Positions 23,777-33,022 of a stretch of DNA of 64,000 nt are shown here, one piece after another. Below the pieces are notes generated by a model that saw nothing but the letters and a program-made list of their open reading frames with translations, was not told the origin of the DNA and did not search any database. How positions within the stretch are numbered: the first letter of the stretch is position 1; every line of letters begins with the position of its first letter. The stretch comes from an uncultured Lachnospiraceae bacterium (GTDB lineage: Bacteria > Bacillota > Clostridia > Lachnospirales > Lachnospiraceae): positions 90,336 through 154,335 of the forward strand of contig CAQGLR010000006.1 in assembly GCA_948794795.1 (NCBI GenBank), given 5' to 3'. The position numbers and the translations under genes were made by a program.

Positions 23777-24943
23777 TTACATATCATCATCTATTGCATC
23801 TATTGTTTTTATTTTATATATTTCAAACCTTACTGGTATCTGCAGGATTCCAAACAGTGCAATATATGCACATAATATTTCTATAAGGGTTCCAGGTATA
23901 AAGTATAAACATGTAAGCCCAAGTTCTGTTATAAGAAAGATATCCAGTAATTTCATTAAAATAATACTCACTACAGCAGCGCTTAATATTGCAGTTACAA
24001 AAACAAACAACATTTCACGCAACATTGAATAATAAACAGCCTTCCTGCTATACCCAATAGATGAATACAAGCACCACTCACTGCGTCTGTCTCTCATATA
24101 TGATATATTTACAATAACTACAAGTATTGCAACAATAACCATAATACCTGCGAATATAAAATTTGTGGAACCAGAGATTGTATCAATTATTTCATCCTGA
24201 AGTTTCTTTTCACCATTTGCCAGGTCTATAAACTCTGAATTCTCCAATATAACTCCCTGTTTTTCTATTGTCTTTTCAAGATTATGTACAGTGCCATCTG
24301 TTACAACACATAATTCAGGATTTGTAAATGTTTTATTATTATTAGCTATACCACATCCAAAATAATAATCACATTCAATAATACCAACAATTTTTACATC
24401 ACTGTTCCTGTTTAAAGTATCACCTTTCTTATAACCATAGTTTTTTATTATCTTTCTGTCTAATACAACTTCATCTTCCTTCTCTGGAAGACGTCCATCT
24501 GCCAGCTCTGCACCCATATGTTTTAATAACATATCCATTTGTTTTTTATTTGTCATTGGAATTTCAATATAATAATTTCCAACAATAGAAGTAACATATG
24601 CATATTCTGTCTGTACTATAAAGACATCCTCTATACCTTTACACTTTTTAAAATCCCCCTTTATACCGTTATATTTCTTATTTACCGCATTCATATGGTC
24701 TTCTTCTGTAATACCGTCCTGCAAAATGCCAGCATCAATATCCAGGTCTTTATCTGTTAATAATATATATTGTATATATTTGGTACTTTCTGTTAAAACT
24801 GACCTGAATGTTTCAGATGTTGTTGATAACAGAAACATTGACATATATGTAATAATAAAAAACATAGCCAGGCTTACAACTAAAACAGATACTCTTCTTT
24901 TATTATTTTTTATATAATAAAAAGCCGGAATTTTCTGTGACAT
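23777..24943 (-). CDS. FtsX/MacB-type ABC permease (first subunit)
   Basis: A 388-aa permease with an N-terminal helix (VSVLVVSLAMFFIITYMSMFLL), an extracytoplasmic domain of about 200 residues, and three C-terminal helices starting IFAGIMVIVAILVVIVNISYM followed by the RRSEWCLYSSIGYSRKAVYYSMLREM coupling motif. AGGAGG lies 6 nt before the ATG at 24943. First gene of the permease-ATPase-permease operon, directly downstream of the NarL-type two-component genes, which probably control it. Confidence 0.88.
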   Translation of the reverse strand: MSQKIPAFYYIKNNKRRVSVLVVSLAMFFIITYMSMFLLSTTSETFRSVLTESTKYIQYILLTDKDLDIDAGILQDGITEEDHMNAVNKKYNGIKGDFKKCKGIEDVFIVQTEYAYVTSIVGNYYIEIPMTNKKQMDMLLKHMGAELADGRLPEKEDEVVLDRKIIKNYGYKKGDTLNRNSDVKIVGIIECDYYFGCGIANNNKTFTNPELCVVTDGTVHNLEKTIEKQGVILENSEFIDLANGEKKLQDEIIDTISGSTNFIFAGIMVIVAILVVIVNISYMRDRRSEWCLYSSIGYSRKAVYYSMLREMLFVFVTAILSAAVVSIILMKLLDIFLITELGLTCLYFIPGTLIEILCAYIALFGILQIPVRFEIYKIKTIDAIDDDM

Positions 24944-25023
24944 AACACACCTCCTGTAAATATATTTTATCTTCAAGGCCTCTGTACAAATATTACAACA
25001 CTTTTCTGCTAATTAAAAAAGTA

Positions 25024-25053
25024 ACCATAGTCATATCCTTATATGACTATGGT
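25024..25053 (-). terminator. Strong terminator after the NarL-type regulator
   Basis: A perfect 13-bp stem (ACCATAGTCATAT and its complement) with a CCTT loop is followed on the minus strand by TACTTTTTTAATT. It separates the two-component operon from the ABC operon. Confidence 0.88.
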
Positions 25054-25069
25054 AATATACGTAAAATAT

Positions 25070-25699
25070 TTATTCTTTCATAGCAACAATCAGTTTAGAA
25101 CGGTCATGTATTCCTGTTTTATCATATATAGAAGAAATATAATTTTTAACTGTCCCTTCTGAAATATATAACTCATCTGCAATCTGCCTGTTATTTAAAC
25201 CCTTAGCAAGCAGTGTACATATTTCCTTCTCCCTTTCTGTCATATCTGCCAGCAAATCCTCATTTGCTTCTGCAATATTTTTATTCTTCTGTAAAAGTAC
25301 CGCCAGACGCTCCATAACCTCGTGTCCAATTACATTCTGCCCTCCCATAATTCCTTCTACTGCAGCAAGTATAGCATCCTTGCCACCTCCTTTTAATAAA
25401 TACCCATCCGCTCCGCCAGCGATTGCATTTGTAATATTTTTATCATCATAAAATGTAGTAAGTACCAGTATCTTAATCCATGGAAAGCCTTTTTTAATTT
25501 CTTTTATAAGTTCAATTCCACCCATACCTTTCATATTCAGGTCAACAAGTGCCATCTGGCATTGCTTTTCCCTAAGTATAGCTAAAGCCTCTTTGCCGTC
25601 ATGCGCCATCCCAATTACTTTAATCTGGTTCATTGATAAAATAATTTCAAGGCTTTCAAGTAATAGTGGTTCATCATCTACCAATAAAACTTCTAACAT
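25070..25699 (-). CDS. NarL/LuxR-family response regulator
   Basis: A 209-aa regulator: receiver domain with DDE (8-10), Asp53 as phospho-acceptor (LVDLNMKG) and LKGG, then a LuxR-type helix-turn-helix (MTEREKEICTLLAKGLNNRQIADELYISEGTVKNYISSIYDK). AAAGGAG precedes the ATG. It should pair with the kinase encoded 69 nt upstream, and the nearest candidate target is the ABC operon at 21992-24943. Confidence 0.93.
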   Translation of the reverse strand: MLEVLLVDDEPLLLESLEIILSMNQIKVIGMAHDGKEALAILREKQCQMALVDLNMKGMGGIELIKEIKKGFPWIKILVLTTFYDDKNITNAIAGGADGYLLKGGGKDAILAAVEGIMGGQNVIGHEVMERLAVLLQKNKNIAEANEDLLADMTEREKEICTLLAKGLNNRQIADELYISEGTVKNYISSIYDKTGIHDRSKLIVAMKE

Positions 25700-25720
25700 A
25701 TAACAATTCTCCTTTTATAC

Positions 25721-25747
25721 TGCTATTTTAGAATTTGTAAAATAGCA
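25721..25747 (-). other. Intercistronic hairpin between kinase and regulator genes
   Basis: A perfect 10-bp stem TGCTATTTTA/TAAAATAGCA with a 7-nt loop lies between the kinase stop and the regulator ribosome site, without a T-tract. It might be an RNA-processing or stability element rather than a terminator. Confidence 0.4.
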
Positions 25748-25768
25748 TTTCTAAAATGACCATCTTAT

Positions 25769-26917
25769 TTATTCCAAAGGTATCATAACTTCTGCAAAAA
25801 AACCATTATTATTCTTAAATTCTGTACTGCCTCCTGCTTTCTCTGCATATTTTATAATTTTCTTAATCCCGAAACCATTCTGTATCCTTTGCATAGCATT
25901 TTCACTATTAAAATTGCTCTTTCCATTATCTGCAACAGAAATTTTTAAATGTGTGCTGTCTGCTGAAAGCCATATATTAAACTTGTCTGCCATTCCATGT
26001 TTAACACCATTTACAAGAAATTCTTCCACTGCGCCTGTCAGGAATTCTGTATGTTCATGTGGAATCCAGAGTCCTGGCCCAATAATCTCCATATCAAAGT
26101 ATACTTTAATTTCTGTATCCATTGTAAAGTTATCTATAATAGCTTCTATTTCCATTTTAAAATCATCAATATGTATATTTTCTGACTCTTCATCCAAAAC
26201 CCTCACAGCATGCCTGACAGCTTCAAGTCCCATCTGTATACGCTCATTGGCAATCCTTGCTTTATCAGCCGCCCTGCCTGGGTCAGTTTCCCACAACATC
26301 CCAGCAGCGTCTAAAGCCATGCTTGCAGCTGTAATTGTATGTCCTACACTATTGTGTATATTCCGGCTTATATTCTCCCTCTCTTCAAGCCTTGCATTTC
26401 TCTCAATAATATTATTCTGCATTATAAGAGCATGGTTTAATTTCTTTTCAGCAAACCCGCTTAATGCCAGCTTTTGCATAGACAATATTATTTTATCCTT
26501 ATAATCTGTATATGCTTCCATAGCTTTCTGCACATACCATATGGCAACAGATAAAGCAAAAACCACAATACTCTTTACAATCAGCACTGGGAAAATACTA
26601 GAAAAACAATTTATATTACAAACAGCCTGTACAACTGCATATATAACTGGTGGCAGTATAAAACTTGTCCTTTTATACCCCGCCTGACCAAACAAAAGAA
26701 ATATTAAAAAACCATCTGATAAAATGCAAAGCATTGTACACAGCACTACTTTTATTATAATTATAAAAGTATTTATTTCATCTGAAATATTTTCTAATGT
26801 AAATACAAATAATAAAAGACCTGCTGTACATAACAAATAATATGGTACTTTCGTATAGAATAACCCATACACTGCCAGAATTATTGTTAAAGCCTGTGTC
26901 CTTAAAAAACTGCCCAT
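25769..26917 (-). CDS. NarX/DesK-like sensor histidine kinase
   Basis: A 382-aa kinase with about five N-terminal membrane helices (to residue 125) and almost no external loops. A coiled linker follows, then HisKA_3 with ERENISRNIHNSVGH (His188) and a HATPase domain ending GFGIKKIIKYAEKAGG...NNGFFAEVMIPL. The membrane-embedded sensor suggests response to membrane or envelope stress, as in DesK/LiaS-type proteins. AGGTGG precedes the ATG. First gene of the operon with the NarL-type regulator. Confidence 0.9.
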   Translation of the reverse strand: MGSFLRTQALTIILAVYGLFYTKVPYYLLCTAGLLLFVFTLENISDEINTFIIIIKVVLCTMLCILSDGFLIFLLFGQAGYKRTSFILPPVIYAVVQAVCNINCFSSIFPVLIVKSIVVFALSVAIWYVQKAMEAYTDYKDKIILSMQKLALSGFAEKKLNHALIMQNNIIERNARLEERENISRNIHNSVGHTITAASMALDAAGMLWETDPGRAADKARIANERIQMGLEAVRHAVRVLDEESENIHIDDFKMEIEAIIDNFTMDTEIKVYFDMEIIGPGLWIPHEHTEFLTGAVEEFLVNGVKHGMADKFNIWLSADSTHLKISVADNGKSNFNSENAMQRIQNGFGIKKIIKYAEKAGGSTEFKNNNGFFAEVMIPLE

Positions 26918-27069
26918 ATAAAACCACCTATAATATTATATATTTATTTTTTAAGTATAACAAAGAAAACATTTTATGCCAAGACAAAATACAAAAATAA
27001 CATTTTACATATTATGCAAATAGGAGTACACTATATAAATGAAATTAAAATACAGGAGGTATAATTAAA

Positions 27070-27780
27070 TTGGCTAAACAGGTAAAAAAACAAAACCAAA
27101 ATAAAATAGTGCCTATAGTTGTAATTATAACAGCAATAATAGTTATTGTATGCATAGTAGCAGCTATTGCCAATAACACCAAAAAAGACGGCAACAAACC
27201 AGGACAAAACACAGTACAGGACAAACCAGAAGACAAAACACCAAATCCTTCTGAAAGTAGTACGGCAGAAGAAACTATATCAAAATGTTATGCAGATATT
27301 GTAATTAAAGATTATGGTACAATTACTGTTGAATTAGATGGAAAATCTGCACCTTTAACAGTACAGAATTTTGTTTCATTAGCTAAAGACGGGTTTTATA
27401 ATGGACTGACATTCCATAGGATTATAGAAGGCTTTATGATGCAGGGAGGCGACCCAGAAGGTACTGGCATGGGAGGGTCAGGCCAGACAATCCCTGGTGA
27501 ATTTATTGCTAATGGGTATAATAACCAGCTGTCACATACCAGAGGTGCAATTTCTATGGCAAGGTCAAATAACTATAACAGTGCAAGCTCACAGTTTTTT
27601 ATTGTACACCAGGACTATCCTAGTTTAGATGGACAATATGCAGTTTTTGGTTATGTAACAGAAGGAATAGAAGTAGTAGATGCTGTATGCACAGATGCAC
27701 AGCCTGTAGATGGCAATGGTTCTATTGCACCAGACGCACAGCCTGTAATTACTTCTATTACTATACGTGATGAAGAGTAA
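27070..27780 (+). CDS. Membrane-anchored cyclophilin-type peptidyl-prolyl isomerase
   Basis: A 236-aa protein: a single N-terminal helix (about 12-35), a Lys/Pro/Glu-rich linker to residue 75, then a cyclophilin domain with FHRIIEGFMMQGGDP, GMGGSGQTIPGEF, GAISMARS...SASSQFFIVHQD and YAVFGYV. It isomerises prolyl bonds of proteins outside the membrane and may help fold exported proteins. The start is TTG at 27070, chosen because AGGAGGT lies 9 nt upstream and no ATG is near. The HAD gene follows after 20 nt, so the two may share a transcript. Confidence 0.92.
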   Translation: MAKQVKKQNQNKIVPIVVIITAIIVIVCIVAAIANNTKKDGNKPGQNTVQDKPEDKTPNPSESSTAEETISKCYADIVIKDYGTITVELDGKSAPLTVQNFVSLAKDGFYNGLTFHRIIEGFMMQGGDPEGTGMGGSGQTIPGEFIANGYNNQLSHTRGAISMARSNNYNSASSQFFIVHQDYPSLDGQYAVFGYVTEGIEVVDAVCTDAQPVDGNGSIAPDAQPVITSITIRDEE

Positions 27781-27800
27781 AAGAAAGGATTATTTTTAAT

Positions 27801-28595
27801 ATGGAAAAACCTTGTATTAAATTAATTACAACAGATTTAGACGGCACCCTTTTAAATGACAATAAAGAAGTCCCTGCTGGTTTCAGGGAATGGGTACTTG
27901 GACATAAAGAAATAAAAATGGTAATTGCAAGTGGCAGGCAATATTATAATATCTGCAAACTATTTCCAGAAATGGAGGACAACCTGGTTTTTATGGCAGA
28001 AAACGGCGGGCTGGTTTTTGAGAATAATAAAGCTATCCATATTAATGGAATGTTGCCAGAGGATGTTATTTACTGTATTGGACATTTCCATACACAAAAT
28101 AATTTTTCTCTTATTCTTAGTGGTGAAAAAGCTGCTTATATGGAACACTCATCTGAAGAAGCAGAAAGAAATGCGCATATGTACTATGAAAAACTTGAAT
28201 TTATTAATAATGTGGCAGATTGTATCCAGAATGACAAAATTATTAAAATCGCTGTATTTATAGAAAACCATAATGCAGAAGAAGAATACAATAAACTCGG
28301 AGAATTTCATAAAAGGCTTGATGCATTGCTCTCTGGGGACTGCTGGATTGATATAGCAAATAAATCTGTAAATAAAGGTAATGCAATTAAAATATTACAA
28401 CAAAAATATAATATAAATCCAAGTGAATGTATAGCATTTGGCGATTACCTTAATGATACAGATATGTTATTACAGTGTGGTGAAAGTTATGCCATGCAAA
28501 ATGCACATCCATCATTAAAAGAAATAGCAAAATATATAGCACCTTCAAATAATGATGAAGGTGTTATGAAAATACTGGATAAATTAAATTTGTAA
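27801..28595 (+). CDS. HAD-family (Cof-type) sugar-phosphate phosphatase
   Basis: A 264-aa cytoplasmic phosphatase of the Cof/IIB subfamily. Motif I is TTDLDGTLL (nucleophile Asp near residue 12), motif II VIASGR, motif III lysine NKGNAIK and motif IV FGDYLNDTDML. The C2B cap between motifs II and III sets substrate choice; family members dephosphorylate sugar phosphates or flavin precursors. AAAGGA lies upstream of the ATG. Confidence 0.9.
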   Translation: MEKPCIKLITTDLDGTLLNDNKEVPAGFREWVLGHKEIKMVIASGRQYYNICKLFPEMEDNLVFMAENGGLVFENNKAIHINGMLPEDVIYCIGHFHTQNNFSLILSGEKAAYMEHSSEEAERNAHMYYEKLEFINNVADCIQNDKIIKIAVFIENHNAEEEYNKLGEFHKRLDALLSGDCWIDIANKSVNKGNAIKILQQKYNINPSECIAFGDYLNDTDMLLQCGESYAMQNAHPSLKEIAKYIAPSNNDEGVMKILDKLNL

Positions 28596-28685
28596 AATCC
28601 ACAAATTATATTGCGCTTTAATACAATGTAATGTAGTTTAGTTAAGTAAAACATAATAATTATAGAACACCAAATCCTGTAATTA

Positions 28686-28714
28686 TTGACAGACAAAATG
28701 ATATTTTGTAAAAT
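28686..28714 (+). promoter_or_regulatory. Promoter of the S41-like protease gene
   Basis: TTGACA (28686-28691), a 17-bp spacer and TAAAAT (28709-28714) lie about 30 nt upstream of the ATG. Confidence 0.7.
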
Positions 28715-28745
28715 TTATTTTTATCAAAATAGAAAGGAAATAACA

Positions 28746-30227
28746 ATGAAACTTAAGAAAAACCTGACAAAATGTGCCCTTGTTTTATTACTTGCAGGAC
28801 AAATAACCACCCCTCTTAATACTTACGCAGGTGAACAGGAACAGCATGAATTATATGAAATAATACAAGAAACAAACCAGAAAAACAGTAATCTTGATGC
28901 TCCTAGAAATTCTATGGACCAGTTCCGCTATAATTTCAAAAATAATAAATCTAAATTAACTCAAAATGATACTTCCATTATGTGGAAAGATTATAGCAGG
29001 AAAAATATTAAAAAGAATATTTCTGCTGTTATAGCAAGAAAAGAAACAAAATGGCTGTTCCGTCTGCTCCGCAGCCAGTATGGGCTATATACTTATTATG
29101 GCAGTGATGCAAAGTTTATAAAAGCTAAAAAAAAGATTTTAAAAGAAATAGGTACAAAAGGCAATATTACAACAAAAAAATACCAGAAAATCCTGCATAA
29201 AAACCTAGGGTTTATAACAGACTGCCACCTTGCTATTGGTGAAGAACTTTTTGTAGCAGATGCCAGGCTCTTTAGTGATGAATCTGTACATTATATAAAA
29301 AATAATGGATATTTTTATAAAGAAGAAAACCAGCAGGATGCAATTATATCAATTAATAACAAAAAACCAGATATGTATTTAAAACATGCTATTAATGAAA
29401 ATGGCGGCCTCTCTTATTATCCTTATGCAATGCTGGAACAAAAAGGTAATTCACGTAAATTTAATGTTAAATACCAAAGTGGCAAATCAGAATATATTAC
29501 CCTGGAACCTGCTATATATTCTTACAATAAAAATATAAAACGTTTATATGGCTATGATAAATATGATAAACTTGCTTATGTAGAAATGAACCAGGCATAT
29601 ATGGACTGGGATACACCAAAGGAACGCAAACGCTTCTTAAAAGATATTCCAAATATGAAGAAACAAGACTGCCTGGTGTTTGATTTAAGAAATAATACTG
29701 GCGGTGATGGCTCTTTAATTGACACCTGGTTTAAACGTTATACAGGCAAAAAACTTCTGCCTAATTACAGTACACTCCGTATACGCCCTGTATTTATAAG
29801 CAATAAAAAGGAACTAAAAGAAATGGATGTGTTTGCTGTCCAGACTGGCATGAAGAAAGATGGGAAATATTATTATTCACAATACCCTGGACACCAGTAT
29901 CTTAAGAATAATGGCAGGCATATTTTTGTACTGACATCAAGACATACTTCATCTGCTGCCGAATCAATGACTGATGCTTTAAAAAATATTGAAAATACTG
30001 TTACTATTGGAACTAATACAGGAGGAGTTCTTATTAACATGGCAAATTACAGTATGGCAATGCCATATTCAGGATTGTTACTTCAGTTTGGTACTTGCCT
30101 GCAGAACTTTGACCCCTCTTACTTCAAAGAATCCTATGGTATAGAACCAGATATTTACCTGACTGGAAAGAACCTGGACCAGCGTTTAAAAAAGTTTTTC
30201 CAGACATATGTATCTGGGTTAATCTGA
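28746..30227 (+). CDS. Secreted S41-family peptidase-like protein
   Basis: A 493-aa exported protein. The signal peptide (MKLKKNLTKCALVLLLAGQ..., cleavage near NTYAG) is followed by a roughly 190-residue region and then the S41 fold: CLVFDLRNNTGGDGSL, HIFVLTSRHTSSAAESMTDAL with Ser403 as probable nucleophile, and TIGTNTGG. There is no PDZ domain, unlike CtpA at 47403-48617. AAAGGA lies 7 nt before the ATG. It belongs to the group of secreted S41 proteins common in Clostridia, of unknown substrate. Confidence 0.8.
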   Translation: MKLKKNLTKCALVLLLAGQITTPLNTYAGEQEQHELYEIIQETNQKNSNLDAPRNSMDQFRYNFKNNKSKLTQNDTSIMWKDYSRKNIKKNISAVIARKETKWLFRLLRSQYGLYTYYGSDAKFIKAKKKILKEIGTKGNITTKKYQKILHKNLGFITDCHLAIGEELFVADARLFSDESVHYIKNNGYFYKEENQQDAIISINNKKPDMYLKHAINENGGLSYYPYAMLEQKGNSRKFNVKYQSGKSEYITLEPAIYSYNKNIKRLYGYDKYDKLAYVEMNQAYMDWDTPKERKRFLKDIPNMKKQDCLVFDLRNNTGGDGSLIDTWFKRYTGKKLLPNYSTLRIRPVFISNKKELKEMDVFAVQTGMKKDGKYYYSQYPGHQYLKNNGRHIFVLTSRHTSSAAESMTDALKNIENTVTIGTNTGGVLINMANYSMAMPYSGLLLQFGTCLQNFDPSYFKESYGIEPDIYLTGKNLDQRLKKFFQTYVSGLI

Positions 30228-30246
30228 ACCTGTAATATTAATTCCG

Positions 30247-30296
30247 CCAGGCAGGCCCTTGCAATACATTTTTCTTAGTGTTACAGGCTTGCCTGG
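30247..30296. other. Imperfect hairpin between protease and MATE genes
   Basis: CCAGGCAGGCC (30247) pairs with GGCTTGCCTGG (ends 30296) around a 28-nt loop rich in T. No T-tract follows. It may be a terminator with an internal T-rich loop or a leader structure of the MATE gene. Confidence 0.4.
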
Positions 30297-30320
30297 TAAG
30301 ATTAAATTGGAGGCTTAAAT

Positions 30321-31661
30321 ATGAATAAAGACCTTACAACAGGAAGTGTTTTTAAATCAATTATATATTTTTCACTTCCATATCTGCTTTCATATTTCTT
30401 ACAGACATTATATGGAATGGCGGACCTGTTTATTATAGGACAGTTTAATGGCGTAGAAAGTACAACAGCTGTTTCTATTGGAAGCCAGGTTATGCATATG
30501 CTTACAGTTATGATTGTTGGCCTGGCTATGGGTTCTACAGTTATAATTGGCCGGGCTGCTGGTGCAAAAGAAACTAAACAGGCAAACCTTGCTATTGGTA
30601 ATACAGTTATAATGTTTATGTTTCTTTCTATAATCTGCATGGCATTACTATTACTTGCAGTAAAACCATTTATATATATTATGTCCACTCCAGAAGAAGC
30701 TGTACCTGGAACCACCAGTTATTTAATAATATGCTTTATTGGAATACCATTTATCACAGCATATAATATTATAAGTTCAATTTTCCGTGGTATGGGAGAT
30801 TCAAAAAGCCCTATGTATTTTATTGCAGTAGCATGTATATTTAATATTGTACTTGACTATATTTTTATTGGAATATCCAGACTTGGCACTGCTGGCGCAG
30901 CATTAGGTACAACATTATCACAGACAATAAGTGTAATTATTTCACTTATTGTTATTAAAAAACGTAAAATGATTCCAAATATCTGTTTAACAGACTTTAA
31001 ACCAAAGAAAGAAATGCTTGGCAGTATTTTAAAAATTGGCATACCTGTTGCTGCACAAGACGGATTTATACAAATTGCATTTATTATAATTACAATATTT
31101 GCAAACCGCAGGGGATTAAATGATGCTGCAGCAGTTGGAATTGTTGAGAAACTTATTGGAATACTTTTCCTTGTACCATCTTCTATGCTGTCTGCTGTAT
31201 CTGCACTATCCGCCCAGAATATTGGCGCAAAGAAACATGACAGGGCTGGACAAATATTAAAATATGCCACAGCCATTACTGTATTATTTGGATTAATAAT
31301 CTCTGCCATTATGCAGTTTACAGCAGAAAACGCTGTCAGCTTGTTTACTGGCAATAATAAAGTAATTATACTGGGAGGACAATATATGCGCAGCTATGTA
31401 TGGGACTGCATATTCGCAGGTGTCCATTTTTGTTTTAGTGGGTACTTCTGTGCATATGGATTATCAATTATATCCTTTATACATAATTCATTATCAATTA
31501 TCTGTGCCCGTATACCCCTTTCATATATTGCATCAAAATATTTTACTGCTTCACTTTTTCCAATGGGTATTGCTGCACCTGCAGGTTCATTATTATCTGT
31601 AATAATATGTATTATAGCATTTATATGGCTTAAAAAACATCCTGGGAAAATAAAAATATAG
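30321..31661 (+). CDS. MATE-family efflux transporter
   Basis: A 446-aa membrane protein with twelve helices in two homologous halves. The N-terminal half begins GSVFKSIIYFSLPYLLSYFLQTLYGMADLFIIGQF, the typical MATE opening, with QVMHMLTVMIVGLAMGSTVIIGRAAGAKE after it; the second half opens IPVAAQDGFIQIAF. It exports cationic drugs or metabolites using a sodium or proton gradient. GGAGG precedes the ATG. Substrate unknown. Confidence 0.92.
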   Translation: MNKDLTTGSVFKSIIYFSLPYLLSYFLQTLYGMADLFIIGQFNGVESTTAVSIGSQVMHMLTVMIVGLAMGSTVIIGRAAGAKETKQANLAIGNTVIMFMFLSIICMALLLLAVKPFIYIMSTPEEAVPGTTSYLIICFIGIPFITAYNIISSIFRGMGDSKSPMYFIAVACIFNIVLDYIFIGISRLGTAGAALGTTLSQTISVIISLIVIKKRKMIPNICLTDFKPKKEMLGSILKIGIPVAAQDGFIQIAFIIITIFANRRGLNDAAAVGIVEKLIGILFLVPSSMLSAVSALSAQNIGAKKHDRAGQILKYATAITVLFGLIISAIMQFTAENAVSLFTGNNKVIILGGQYMRSYVWDCIFAGVHFCFSGYFCAYGLSIISFIHNSLSIICARIPLSYIASKYFTASLFPMGIAAPAGSLLSVIICIIAFIWLKKHPGKIKI

Positions 31662-31706
31662 ATACAAATAATAAATAATACAAAAGATAAAACTATTCTA
31701 AAAATT

Positions 31707-32270
31707 TTACTTATTTCTGGACTTATCAAAATCTTCATTTCCCATCTGGAAAAATTCTATTATTTCTTCTATACTTACTGGAAACATATTATTTGCATCC
31801 ACCCCAACATCAAAACGGCGCAATCCTTTTTCAAGATTCTGGTAATTATAATCTTCATGGTTATGCTGGTGTCCATGCAAATGTATAGAATCCCTGAAAA
31901 ACTGGTTCCACTCTTCTATTGGATAATGAAATAAAATAAACCTTTCATTTTTATATTTTAATTCATAATAATCTTTAATCCATACAAAGATATCCTTGTC
32001 AAATCCCTCCTGGTCTGCAAATTTATCATGGTTCCCTCTTACAAGGTATTTTCTTCCATTTAACTTCATCAGTATTTCCTGGACATATTCTGCTCCTTTC
32101 ATAGAAACATCACCTAGTATATATATATCATCAGACATTCCAACTTTACGGTTCCAGTTACGTATAAGTACATCATCCATTTCTTGTATTGAATAAAAAG
32201 GCCTGCCTGTATGTTTAATTATATTTTTATGGCCAAAATGCGTATCCGAAGTAAAATATATCATATCCAT
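31707..32270 (-). CDS. Calcineurin-like metallophosphoesterase
   Basis: A 187-aa enzyme with the metal-binding motifs in order: SDTHFGH (Asp, His), LGDVS, LVRGNHD and LFHYP, then LHGHQHNH. It resembles the YfcE/ligase-associated small phosphoesterases, which act on phosphodiesters in the cytoplasm. AGGAGGGGG lies close to two possible ATGs (32270 and two codons later); the first is kept. It converges with the MATE gene. Confidence 0.88.
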   Translation of the reverse strand: MDMIYFTSDTHFGHKNIIKHTGRPFYSIQEMDDVLIRNWNRKVGMSDDIYILGDVSMKGAEYVQEILMKLNGRKYLVRGNHDKFADQEGFDKDIFVWIKDYYELKYKNERFILFHYPIEEWNQFFRDSIHLHGHQHNHEDYNYQNLEKGLRRFDVGVDANNMFPVSIEEIIEFFQMGNEDFDKSRNK

Positions 32271-32360
32271 GCCCCCTCCTTTTATTATAATAAACTAAAT
32301 ATATATAAATAACAAGATTTCTATAGAAAAAACCTTATATATCCATAACTCAAAAAAATA

Positions 32361-32412
32361 GTTTGAGTTTCACCATTTTTTAATACACAGGTATTTTGCT
32401 TCTGGCAATTTT
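32361..32412. repeat. Solo fragment of repeat module B (copy 7)
   Basis: TTTGAGTTTCACCATTTTTT followed by AATACACAGGTATTTTGC and TCTGGCAATT is one B arm with the start of C. Its CTGGCA end coincides with the proposed -35 of the BlaI-type gene. Confidence 0.75.
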
Positions 32413-32449
32413 CTTATGCATCCGTATAATGTATTATACAAATGTATAA
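32402..32449 (+). promoter_or_regulatory. Promoter with tandem BlaI/MecI-type operators
   Basis: CTGGCA (32402-32407), a 17-bp spacer and TATAAT (32425-32430). The -10 lies in a palindrome GTATAAT-GT-ATTATAC (32424-32439). It is overlapped by TTATAC-AAAT-GTATAA (32434-32449), which contains TACAAATGTA, the TACA-N2-TGTA core recognised by BlaI/MecI repressors (family knowledge). Binding would cover the -10 and start site. Confidence 0.6.
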
Positions 32450-32575
32450 GAGGAATTTTTTATTCTTGTTTTTCTCTAAAAATATATATAATAAAAATTA
32501 ATATTTGTGTCTATGTGCTGTCTGGCATAAATAATTATTTATACATAAACGGTAACGCTAAAATGAGGATTTTAT

Positions 32576-32965
32576 ATGAATAATATTACAAAAAAATTAG
32601 GTGAAGCTGAATTAGAAATTATGCAGGTAATATGGAACAGCCAAAATCCTGTTACTTCAAATTATATTTTAAATGAATTAAAAGAACAAAGAAAATGGCA
32701 GCTTTCTACTTTAATGACTTCATTGAAAAGGCTATCTGACAAAGGTTTTGTCAACTGTGACCGTTCCACAGGAAATAATCTCTACTCTTTCCTTATTCCT
32801 GAAAATGAATATAAAATAAGTGAGAGTAAAAACTTTCTTAAAAAACTTTATAACAACTCTATACAAAATATGGTTGCTACCCTATATAACAATAAAGCAG
32901 TCAAAAATTCTGATATAGAAGAACTCAGGAAATTTTTAGATAAATTAGAAGAAGATGGAATGTGA
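32576..32965 (+). CDS. BlaI/MecI/CopY-family repressor
   Basis: A 129-aa winged-helix repressor: KKLGEAELEIMQVIWNSQNPVTSNYILNEL, QLSTLMTSLKRLSDKGFVNCD and a C-terminal dimerisation helix region, as in BlaI (126 aa). These repressors are usually removed by cleavage by a BlaR1/MecR1 sensor protease; no such M56-family gene is adjacent. GAGGA precedes the ATG after a 130-nt leader. The next gene encodes a penicillin-binding-protein-like serine hydrolase, its likely regulon. Confidence 0.9.
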   Translation: MNNITKKLGEAELEIMQVIWNSQNPVTSNYILNELKEQRKWQLSTLMTSLKRLSDKGFVNCDRSTGNNLYSFLIPENEYKISESKNFLKKLYNNSIQNMVATLYNNKAVKNSDIEELRKFLDKLEEDGM

Positions 32966-33022
32966 AAGTGGTACAATACTTTTGTAGTATCAATTTTAAA
33001 AAATTTGCAAGGGAGATTATTT

